Of a stretch of 6,121 nt of DNA, positions 1-5,921 are shown piece by piece. The notes under the pieces are model-generated. The model was not told where the DNA came from. It saw nothing but the letters and a program-made list of their open reading frames with translations, and ran no database searches. The translations under genes and the position numbers were made by a program. This DNA comes from Thermotogaceae bacterium. GTDB taxonomy: Bacteria; Thermotogota; Thermotogae; Thermotogales; Thermotogaceae. Location of the stretch: assembly GCA_021161105.1 (NCBI GenBank), contig JAGHBG010000229.1, forward strand, positions 1-6,121, in the 5' to 3' direction. Numbering within the stretch: position 1 is the stretch's first letter; each line of letters starts with the position of its first letter.

Positions 1-936
1 AATTATAACTGCTTCTGGACACAAAATATTAACAAGACTGACAACGGCATGGGAAAGATTTCCATTCAACTCTCTTAAAATCTTCATTGCTATTGAGTCT
101 TCCTTCTGCGCTAAATCCAGGACTTCATTTATTGACAAACTTTTCCCCGTTTCACTCTCATAAGCTTTCTTTAATAAAACTACACTTGTTTTGCTTTCAA
201 TGTTTGGACAACTTTCATTCAGAGAAGAAGGATTATAGCCAACCCCTCCCGCAATTTTAAATGGTCCTCTGTAAATTTCTCCATCTATAATCATTGAAGC
301 TTGAAGGCTCCTATCTGCCATTACGAAAACAAAATTGTCATAATCTTTTCCCACTCCATACCACTTTTCTCCAAGGGCAGCAGCATTGGCAATGTTATCT
401 ATCCAAACTGGAATTTTAAATCTTTTCTCAAGAACTGATTTTAATCGCAAAATAGAAATATTCTTTTTTGCATTGACAAATCTAGATACTCCAACTCCTA
501 TACCAAAAATCCTATCCTTATCCACATTCGAAGTTTTAACAATATCGTTCATAATTTTCAAAAGTGCTTCTATAATATGATCCATGCTGTCATTTTCATC
601 AATTTCTATAGAACTGTAACCCATCTCATTGGCTTCGATATCAAAAATCCCTACCTGCATCTCTTCTTCTGTAATCACAACTCCCATAACAAGGAAGGCA
701 CCACTTTTAAATTTCAAAAGGCTTTTTCTTCTGCCATAAGATCCTGATTTCTTTCCAACCTCTTCTACCAGGCCTAAAGCTTCGAATTCCTTTATTATGT
801 TAGTAACCGTAGCCCGTGTTAACCCGGTAATGTCAGCTATTTCAGCACGAGATATTGGAGAATTGAAATGCAACACCTCCAAAACCACTTTTCTGTTCAC
901 TCCTTTAATTTCTTGAGAGTTCCATGCCTTTTTCAT
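1..936 (-). CDS. ROK-family transcriptional regulator (partial, C-terminus off the left edge)
   Basis: The minus strand is open from ATG at 936 down to base 1: 312 codons with no stop. ROK repressors are usually about 380-400 residues, so roughly 70-90 are missing past the edge. Residues about 13-60 form a winged helix-turn-helix, with RAEIADITG as the first helix, TRATVTNIIKEFEALGL as the recognition helix, and a wing ending in GRRKSLL. From about residue 80 the ROK actin-like fold follows, recognisable by MQVGIFDI, IFGIGVGV, IANAAALGEKWYG and IIDGEIYRG. The usual functional motifs are lost: DxGGT is absent at 87-91, the catalytic Asp is Ile182, GTGIG is DRSLQ at 208-212, GEIGH is GGVGY at 230-234, and the zinc cysteines are reduced to Cys243. 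It is therefore a DNA-binding regulator and not a sugar kinase. A strong ribosome site (GGGGGTGA, 941-948) lies just before the ATG. The ligand and targets are unknown. Confidence 0.9.
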   Translation of the reverse strand, partial: MKKAWNSQEIKGVNRKVVLEVLHFNSPISRAEIADITGLTRATVTNIIKEFEALGLVEEVGKKSGSYGRRKSLLKFKSGAFLVMGVVITEEEMQVGIFDIEANEMGYSSIEIDENDSMDHIIEALLKIMNDIVKTSNVDKDRIFGIGVGVSRFVNAKKNISILRLKSVLEKRFKIPVWIDNIANAAALGEKWYGVGKDYDNFVFVMADRSLQASMIIDGEIYRGPFKIAGGVGYNPSSLNESCPNIESKTSVVLLKKAYESETGKSLSINEVLDLAQKEDSIAMKILRELNGNLSHAVVSLVNILCPEAVII

Positions 937-1011
937 AACATCACCCCCTTCAAATTTTTGCAAAGCAATTGCACAATAAATCCAGTACATTCACATGGTA
1001 TTAGCCTACTA

Positions 1012-1042
1012 AACTATTAGTTAATTTATTTAATAAAATAAA
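1012..1042. promoter_or_regulatory. Operator-like palindromes upstream of the ROK gene
   Basis: Two perfect inverted repeats lie side by side in the leader region of the ROK gene. AACTA-T-TAGTT spans 1012-1022, and TTTATTT-AATA-AAATAAA spans 1025-1042. ROK repressors are known to bind A+T-rich palindromes and often control their own gene, so these are candidate autoregulatory sites. The surroundings are very A+T-rich and short palindromes arise easily there, so the assignment is tentative. Confidence 0.3.
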
Positions 1043-1064
1043 AGCAGTTTAATTTGGTTGTAAA
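1036..1064 (-). promoter_or_regulatory. Weak candidate promoter for the ROK gene
   Basis: Read on the minus strand, TTTACA (1064-1059) is followed after 17 nt by TTATTT (1041-1036). Spacing is right, but the -10 element is a poor match to TATAAT. The -10 hexamer falls inside the palindrome at 1025-1042, which would suit repression by occlusion. Other A+T-rich hexamers nearby, such as TAATAC, could serve instead. Confidence 0.22.
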
Positions 1065-1086
1065 ATCAATGTATACTATAAAACTC

Positions 1087-1108
1087 AAAAGGCATTTTCA
1101 AAAAATGC
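1087..1108 (-). terminator. Probable intrinsic terminator of the mutS-DUF72 unit
   Basis: On the minus strand a 7-bp stem, GCATTTT paired with AAAATGC (arms 1108-1102 and 1098-1092, 3-nt loop), is followed by CTTTTGAGTTTT. It lies about 50 nt past the DUF72 stop codon and before the ROK leader, where a terminator is expected. The stem is A+T-rich and the T tract is interrupted, so it is weak for a thermophile. Confidence 0.45.
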
Positions 1109-1159
1109 ACTGCTCAACTAAAAATATCAGAGTCGTCCGAAGGGGAAGTAGAGGGTGGC

Positions 1160-1933
1160 TTAAACATTCAGGATTTTGCGCAATTTAAGCGCATTTAAAG
1201 CAGCGCTGCCTTTGTGGCAGTTGTTGAAAAAAACAGCAGTTATTTTCACCTTTTTTGAAAGTTGATTTACATCCCCAGCAAAACTCAAAAGCTCTTCATC
1301 GGTATAGAAATAATCATATCTCTCATCTCTTTGAACCTCAAACCATCTTTTATTCCTTCCGTGAAATCTAAAATAAGCTTTATCGGTTGTTACTAAAGCT
1401 CTATATGGAAATAGTCCTTGAAGCTTTGGCTCATCCACAATCGTGAATGTTATCTCGTTTTCCTTCAAAAATTCATACACTTCATCTCTATCCCAGGATA
1501 TGTGTCTAAATTCAACTGCAAGTTCATCTATATGTTCTTTCAATCTTGCGATGTATTCCAGGTTATCCTTTGAATATTTAAAAGCGTACGGAAACTGCGC
1601 AAGGTGAAAAAGCAGCTTTCCCTCTTCTTTAAGAGGCGTGGTTGCCTTCAAATATTCTTCGATGGTTTTTGATTCAAATCTTTCCTTCCACATGCCATGA
1701 GTTAGAAAAGATGGTAATTTAACAGAAAACATAAAACTGTTTGGAGTTCTTCTGAGAAGCGACACTATGGTTTTATATGAGGGCATTCTGTAGTAAGTGA
1801 AGTTCAGTTCAACTGCGTTAAAACCAAGTACTCCCCAGTAATATTTAAGCATCTGATTTTCCCTGATTCCTTCAGGATAAACCGCTCCAATCCAATCTTT
1901 GAAGGAAAAACCACTTGTTCCTATATAGAGCAT
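1160..1933 (-). CDS. DUF72 family protein (YecE-like TIM barrel), function unknown
   Basis: This is a 257-residue protein, within the normal 240-280 range of the DUF72 family, whose known structures are TIM barrels. The family signatures occur in order: IGTSGFSFKDW (4-14), VELNFTYYRMPS (41-52), a Q-F-P segment (113-115), AVEFRHISW (139-147), VDEP (166-169), YFRFHGRN (187-194) with Trp197, YDYFYTDEEL (206-215) and FFNNCHKGSAALNA (235-248). The conserved acidic, His and Arg residues cluster at strand ends, as in an active site, but no reaction is established for the family. The ATG at 1933 is preceded by GGGAGA (1946-1941). The gene starts 15 nt after the mutS stop on the same strand, so the two are very likely co-transcribed. 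There is no signal peptide or membrane segment, which indicates a cytoplasmic protein. From memory, a published structural comparison of the Thermotoga maritima homologue Tm1631 proposed an endonuclease IV-like DNA-binding site. That is a prediction, but it fits the mutS neighbour. Confidence 0.92.
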   Translation of the reverse strand: MLYIGTSGFSFKDWIGAVYPEGIRENQMLKYYWGVLGFNAVELNFTYYRMPSYKTIVSLLRRTPNSFMFSVKLPSFLTHGMWKERFESKTIEEYLKATTPLKEEGKLLFHLAQFPYAFKYSKDNLEYIARLKEHIDELAVEFRHISWDRDEVYEFLKENEITFTIVDEPKLQGLFPYRALVTTDKAYFRFHGRNKRWFEVQRDERYDYFYTDEELLSFAGDVNQLSKKVKITAVFFNNCHKGSAALNALKLRKILNV

Positions 1934-1940
1934 ATCCGCT

Positions 1941-1946
1941 TCTCCC
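1941..1946 (-). promoter_or_regulatory. Ribosome binding site of the DUF72 gene in the mutS-DUF72 junction
   Basis: GGGAGA on the minus strand lies wholly inside the 15-nt gap between the mutS stop (1951-1949) and the DUF72 ATG (1933-1931), 7 nt before that ATG. It supports the chosen start and suggests that ribosomes finishing mutS can reinitiate on the next gene. Confidence 0.6.
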
Positions 1947-1948
1947 GG

Positions 1949-4369
1949 TTAAAAAAGTTTTAATTGATCCTCGTCGTGTTTTTTCTTTTTCTTCTTTATT
2001 CTCTCAATTTTTTCCTTATCAAGTACCCGCAGCTTTTGCTCAAGTTCACTCTTTTCCACTATGGCATCAAGAACTTCTTTTGCTCTTTCAATCACCTCTT
2101 GTGGCAATCCTGCAAGCTGGGCAACTTCTATTCCATAGCTCTTATCAGCCACTCCTTCTATAACTTTGTGGAGAAACATAACCTTTCCTTCTCTTTCGGT
2201 AACCGCTATGGTTAGATTTTTAATCCCTTTATAAAATCCTGCAAGCTCTGTAAGCTCTGTAAAATGTGTTGCAAAGGCTGTTTTCGCTTTTATGTTGTTG
2301 TGAAGGTATTCGGAAACAGCCCAGGCTATCGATATACCGTCAAAAGTACTTGTACCTCTTCCAACTTCATCAAGAAGAACCAGCGAATCTTTAGTAGCAT
2401 GAGATAAAATAAGTGCAACCTCGCTCATTTCAACCATAAATGTGCTTTTTCCGCCGGATATATCATCTCTTGCTCCCATTCTTGTAAACACCCTGTCAAA
2501 TATGGGAAGAGAAGCTTTTTTAGCAGGAACAAACGAACCCATCTGTGCCATAATGGCAATAAGACCTATCTGGCGTATATATGTAGATTTTCCACTCATA
2601 TTGGGACCGGTTATTATCAAAAACCTTTTATTGTCATCCATGTAAACATCATTTGGAGTATAGTTCTCTACAAACCTCTCAACAACAGGATGCCTTCCTT
2701 CAATTATTTCAAGTTTCCCGTCAGAAAATTGAGGTTTTGCGTAGTTGTAAAGAATGGCATCGTAAGCAAGGGTTGTTATTACATCAAGATAGGAGAGTGC
2801 CGATGCTACATTTTCTATTTCTTCAATCTTTTCTTTTACCTTGTCAAGGACCATCTGATAAAGCATCTTTTCTATCTCTTCAACCTTTTCTTTTGCTGAC
2901 AGGACTTTATTTTCAAATTCTTTAAGTTCCGGTGTTATGAATCTTTCTGAATTCACAAGAGTTTGCCGCCGCTCATAGTATTCTGGCACTCTGGATAGAT
3001 TACCTTTTGAAACTTCTATATAATAACCAAAAACCTGGTTGTATCCCACCTTTAAATTTTGTATTCCTGTTCTTTTTTTCTCCATATATTCAAATTCTTT
3101 CAACTTTTTCTCTGTATGCTGCAAAAGATCAAGGTAATCATCAAGCTCCTTGGAGAATCCCTCTTTTATCACTCCTCCATCTCCTGGCACCGATGCAGGC
3201 TCATCTTTTAAAGCCTTATCAAGAAACTCTACAAGATCTGAAAGTTCGGGAACCAAAAACTCTGACAATTTCTCATTTGTTCTGAGAACATCATTTATAC
3301 TCTGAACCACCCTGAGGCTTTCTCTTAAAGAAACAAGATCCTTTGGAACCGTTTTTGAATAAATAAGCCTCGTTACGATCCTTTCTATATCATAAACACC
3401 TTTCAGGTATTCTCGAATTTCGTTTAAAGCAAGCTGGTCTTCATAGAAGCTCTGCAGCTGATTCTGCCTTTTTTCAATTTCTTTTCTGCTTTTGAGTGGC
3501 TGAAGTATCCATTTTTTCAAAAGCCTTGACCCCATCGATGTTCTGCAGTTATTCAAAACAGCATAGAGGTTTTTCTCCCTGTCTCCAGGTACTAAGGAAA
3601 GATTCTCAACAGTCGAAGAGTCAAGAACAAGCCATTCTTCTTCCTTTAAAATTCTTGGAGGTTTTAGCTTTAAATCATCTGTGACGAGGGTATATTTCAA
3701 ATACCTTATTAAAGCTACAAGAGGAATTACAGCCTCTCCGAGTTCCAGGTGACTTATGTCTTCAACATTGAAAGCTTTTTTAATCTCTTCAACAGCTCCT
3801 TCCCATGTGTAATACCATTCGTCCAGAGGATCAACAAAAACTCTGGCCCTTTCAGACACTTTCTGGTTTTCTTCCAGAGGACATATAACCTGTGAAACTC
3901 CTATGCTCTCTGCAAGATCAAAAAGTTCGTCTCCATCTTTATGAAATCTTATAAAAACCTCTCCAGTTGAAACATCGGCGTACACAGCTATATTGTCGTA
4001 AATTGAAAGAATGTAGTTGTTAGAAGATGGAAGAAGTTCATCTTCAAGAATAGTCCCCGGCGTTACAACCCTGACAACTTCTCTTTTAACAATACCTTTT
4101 GCTTGCCTGGGATCTTCCATCTGCTCACATATCGCCACCTTGTATCCTGCATCTACAAGCTTTTTTAAGTATGCATCAAGAGCATGATAGGGAATTCCAG
4201 CCATGGGAGCCGTCTGGCGTTTTGTAAGAACTATGTTTAAAACTTTCGACACAATTTTTGCATCATCAAAAAAAGCTTCGTAAAAATCACCGAGTCTGAA
4301 AAGAAGTATCGCATCCTTATATTTTTTCTTTATATCCAGATATTGCTTCATCATTGGCGTAAGTTTCAT
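1949..4369 (-). CDS. mutS: DNA mismatch repair protein MutS
   Basis: This is a full-length MutS of 806 residues, slightly shorter than E. coli MutS (853). It recognises mismatches and small loops and, using ATP, recruits MutL. The N-terminal mismatch-binding domain carries the Phe-x-Glu motif as F29-Y30-E31 within FRLGDFYEAFF, followed by APMAGIPYHALDAYLKKL (54-71). Connector, lever and clamp regions follow, including GSRLLKKWILQPL (280-292) and FGYYIEVSK (447-455). The ABC ATPase domain has Walker A GPNMSGKST (588-596), the STFMVEM signature (642-648), Walker B LVLLDEVGRGTSTFDG (663-678, with D667 and E668) and the ATHF switch (700-703). The C-terminus ends in a lysine run (792-797) and QLKLF (802-806), a candidate beta-clamp motif. 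The start is firm: the ATG has GAGGAGGAA upstream (4383-4375), and an in-frame TGA at 4384-4382 excludes longer forms. It is transcribed divergently from the sugar-binding-protein gene. No mutL is present here. Confidence 0.98.
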   Translation of the reverse strand: MKLTPMMKQYLDIKKKYKDAILLFRLGDFYEAFFDDAKIVSKVLNIVLTKRQTAPMAGIPYHALDAYLKKLVDAGYKVAICEQMEDPRQAKGIVKREVVRVVTPGTILEDELLPSSNNYILSIYDNIAVYADVSTGEVFIRFHKDGDELFDLAESIGVSQVICPLEENQKVSERARVFVDPLDEWYYTWEGAVEEIKKAFNVEDISHLELGEAVIPLVALIRYLKYTLVTDDLKLKPPRILKEEEWLVLDSSTVENLSLVPGDREKNLYAVLNNCRTSMGSRLLKKWILQPLKSRKEIEKRQNQLQSFYEDQLALNEIREYLKGVYDIERIVTRLIYSKTVPKDLVSLRESLRVVQSINDVLRTNEKLSEFLVPELSDLVEFLDKALKDEPASVPGDGGVIKEGFSKELDDYLDLLQHTEKKLKEFEYMEKKRTGIQNLKVGYNQVFGYYIEVSKGNLSRVPEYYERRQTLVNSERFITPELKEFENKVLSAKEKVEEIEKMLYQMVLDKVKEKIEEIENVASALSYLDVITTLAYDAILYNYAKPQFSDGKLEIIEGRHPVVERFVENYTPNDVYMDDNKRFLIITGPNMSGKSTYIRQIGLIAIMAQMGSFVPAKKASLPIFDRVFTRMGARDDISGGKSTFMVEMSEVALILSHATKDSLVLLDEVGRGTSTFDGISIAWAVSEYLHNNIKAKTAFATHFTELTELAGFYKGIKNLTIAVTEREGKVMFLHKVIEGVADKSYGIEVAQLAGLPQEVIERAKEVLDAIVEKSELEQKLRVLDKEKIERIKKKKKKHDEDQLKLF

Positions 4370-4411
4370 AAAAATTCCTCCTCAAAAAGACTCTCAACCC
4401 ATTGCAAATTG

Positions 4412-4420
4412 ATTATAACA
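4412..4420 (-). promoter_or_regulatory. mutS promoter with extended -10 element
   Basis: On the minus strand TGTTATAAT (4420-4412) is an extended -10 element: TG, one base, then a perfect TATAAT. No good -35 hexamer is seen at 16-18 nt, which is typical of extended -10 promoters. Transcription would begin near 4405, giving a leader of about 36 nt that contains the GAGGAGGAA ribosome site. Confidence 0.6.
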
Positions 4421-4492
4421 GATGTTTTTCAAAGGCTTTGATGCATCATTAAAGCTGTCAGACTATTCAAGTAAAAAGTCATTGCAATTTTC

Positions 4493-4522
4493 TTGACTTT
4501 CCCTGGTACAATTTATTATAAT
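4493..4522 (+). promoter_or_regulatory. Sigma-70-type promoter for the sugar transporter operon
   Basis: TTGACT (4493-4498) is followed after 18 nt by a perfect TATAAT (4517-4522). It is the best promoter match in the window and points at the binding-protein gene. The predicted start near 4529 gives a leader of about 63 nt containing a run of eight T (4534-4541) and a G-rich ribosome site. Confidence 0.72.
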
Positions 4523-4576
4523 TACTTTTGGAATTTTTTTTCGGAACTAATTAATATTTTGAAAAATACTTTTGCA

Positions 4577-4588
4577 GGGGGGTGAGGG
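4577..4588 (+). promoter_or_regulatory. G-rich ribosome binding site of the sugar-binding-protein gene
   Basis: GGGGGGTGAGGG lies 3 nt upstream of the ATG at 4592, with its GGGGGTGA core (4578-4585) 6 nt away. The TGA at 4583-4585 is in frame with the gene and excludes any upstream start. The same GGGGGTGA core is used by the ROK gene. Confidence 0.7.
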
Positions 4589-4591
4589 TGT

Positions 4592-5848
4592 ATGAAGAAA
4601 CTTTTAGTAATTTTACTGGCAGTTTTAACGGTTATGTCCTTTGCTAAGGTATATTTTGCATCAACTCAGATGGTCCCAGCAGAGGAAAGAGCTTTCCTCT
4701 TAAGTGAACTTTCTCAATTTACCAAAGAATATGGGATCAAAGTTGAACTGCTTAGCCTTAGTTATTCAGACATTCTCAACAGGGTGGAAGCCGAACAGAA
4801 AACCGGTAAAGTTAAGCTTGGACTTATTGCACACCTTCAGGGGGGACTTTACCTATTTGCTTCCAAAGGATACCTTGAAGACGTTTCTGACATAAAGTTC
4901 CCCGGAAGAACTTTCCTTCTTGAAAAATACGCTTACGCAAACGGAAAGAAAATTTTCATACCATGGCTTCAGGCAACCTATGTAATGGTGGTAAACAAAG
5001 AAGCATTTAAGTACCTTCCAAAAGGTCTTAGCGAGAAAGATGTTGTAATGGGCACAGAAAAATGGACCTATGATGCACTTTACGAGTGGGCGAAGAACCT
5101 TTACAACAAGGTAGGAAGGCCGCTTCTTGGGTTCCCAATAGGAGCAGGAGGACTCTGGCACAGGTTCCTTCATGGATACATCTATCCATCCTTCACTGGA
5201 GCTCAAGCAATCAAATTCGACAGCGTCAGAGCCGTTGAAATGTGGGAATACCTGAAAAAACTCATGGTATATGTACATCCGTCAAGCTCCACCTGGGATA
5301 AGATGGACGAACCACTCATGAGAGGTGAGGTATGGATTGCGTGGGACCACACGGCAAGAATTAAGCAGGCTATTGTTAACATGCCTGACAAGTTTGTGGT
5401 AGTTCCAGTTCCAAGAGGACCAATGGGAAGAGGATACATAATCGTTCTTGTCGGACTTGCCGTTCCAAATAATGCTCCAAACAAAGAAGAAGTTGTAAAA
5501 CTCATGGAATACCTTACATCACCAGAGGTTCAGGTCGATATACTCAAGAATGTTGGGTTCTTCCCGGTTGTTGAAGAAGCCTCTGGAGAAATCCCGGAAG
5601 GTGCGCTCAAAGTATTAGCAAAAGGAGTTATAAACCAGTCTGCCACAAAAGACGGAATAGTTGCCTTCATTCCAAATCTCGGGCCAAAAGGTGGAGAATT
5701 CACTGGGGCCTACAGGGAAGCATTCAGAAGAATAGTTATGGAAGGAGAAGACCCGACTAAGGTAGTGAAGGAACTTGGAGAAAAGATAAGAAAGATGTTC
5801 AAAGAAACCGGATCATCACTTCCTGAACCTGACGCAAATCTTTACTGA
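4592..5848 (+). CDS. Carbohydrate ABC transporter substrate-binding protein (family 1, MalE-like)
   Basis: This 418-residue protein is the usual length for a family 1 extracellular solute-binding protein. It starts with a Sec signal peptide: Lys2-Lys3, a hydrophobic core (4-17) and a likely cleavage after SFA (16-18). No lipobox cysteine follows, so the mature protein should be a soluble periplasmic (toga-space) protein rather than a lipoprotein. The two-lobe fold shows in KVKLGLIAHL-type early strands (73-82), the IPWLQATYVMVVNKEAF crossover (123-139), the WTYDALYEWAKNLY helix (158-171), GEVWIAWDHTARI (245-257), PMGRGYIIVLVGLAVPNNAPNKE (277-299) and the LMEYLTSPEVQ helix (304-314). Several Trp and Tyr residues (Trp125, Trp158, Trp189, Trp235, Trp248, Trp251) could stack on sugar rings. 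This supports a saccharide ligand but does not say which. The gene ends in tandem in-frame stops, TGA-TAG (5846-5851). It heads an operon with the permease at 5922. Oligosaccharide and monosaccharide ligands both remain possible. Confidence 0.92.
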   Translation: MKKLLVILLAVLTVMSFAKVYFASTQMVPAEERAFLLSELSQFTKEYGIKVELLSLSYSDILNRVEAEQKTGKVKLGLIAHLQGGLYLFASKGYLEDVSDIKFPGRTFLLEKYAYANGKKIFIPWLQATYVMVVNKEAFKYLPKGLSEKDVVMGTEKWTYDALYEWAKNLYNKVGRPLLGFPIGAGGLWHRFLHGYIYPSFTGAQAIKFDSVRAVEMWEYLKKLMVYVHPSSSTWDKMDEPLMRGEVWIAWDHTARIKQAIVNMPDKFVVVPVPRGPMGRGYIIVLVGLAVPNNAPNKEEVVKLMEYLTSPEVQVDILKNVGFFPVVEEASGEIPEGALKVLAKGVINQSATKDGIVAFIPNLGPKGGEFTGAYREAFRRIVMEGEDPTKVVKELGEKIRKMFKETGSSLPEPDANLY

Positions 5849-5880
5849 TAGAAAGTTAAAAATCACCATTTGCAACTGAT

Positions 5881-5903
5881 GGGGGCGTGCTGCCCCCTTT
5901 TTT
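5881..5903 (+). terminator. Intercistronic terminator/attenuator between binding protein and permease
   Basis: GGGGGC (5881-5886), a 5-nt loop and GCCCCC (5892-5897) form a perfect all-G+C 6-bp stem directly followed by six T (5898-5903). This is a textbook intrinsic terminator, 32 nt past the binding-protein stop and 18 nt before the permease start. Because the permease follows on the same strand, it probably terminates only part of transcription. That would give more binding protein than membrane component, and the hairpin would also protect the 3' end of the shorter transcript. Confidence 0.85.
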
Positions 5904-5918
5904 AGAAAGTGAGGTGAT
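5904..5918 (+). promoter_or_regulatory. Extended Shine-Dalgarno of the permease gene
   Basis: AGAAAG, one extra T, then GAGGTGATC (5911-5919 in total) matches almost the whole complement of the conserved bacterial 16S rRNA 3' tail, with nine contiguous bases. It lies between the terminator T tract and the ATG at 5922. An in-frame TGA (5910-5912) excludes an upstream start. Confidence 0.65.
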
Positions 5919-5921
5919 CAG

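Noticed and set aside
386..580. Plus-strand 64-codon open frame opposite the ROK gene
   Set aside because: It is antisense to a continuous, well-patterned ROK reading frame and has no recognisable content.
1..936. Possible pseudogene status of the ROK gene because of its lost motifs
   Set aside because: The frame is intact over 312 codons, the DNA-binding domain is well conserved and the ribosome site is strong, so it looks like a functional divergent regulator.
1053..1076. Plus-strand promoter-like sequence ending in TATACT
   Set aside because: It would drive transcription antisense to the DUF72 gene with no plus-strand gene downstream, and the -35 match is poor in a very A+T-rich stretch.
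1915..3684. Several plus-strand open frames of 62-92 codons opposite mutS
   Set aside because: They lie wholly antisense to a highly conserved gene, have low-complexity Phe/Leu-rich translations that mirror mutS codons, and lack family motifs or credible ribosome sites.
4537..4566. Possible riboswitch or hairpin in the transporter leader (TTTTTC paired with GAAAAA)
   Set aside because: The pairing is A/U only with an 18-nt loop in a leader of about 63 nt, too short and weak for any recognised riboswitch.
4853..5505. Minus-strand open frames of 141 and 100 codons opposite the sugar-binding-protein gene
   Set aside because: They overlap each other and a clear family 1 binding protein, and show no domain pattern, promoter or ribosome site.
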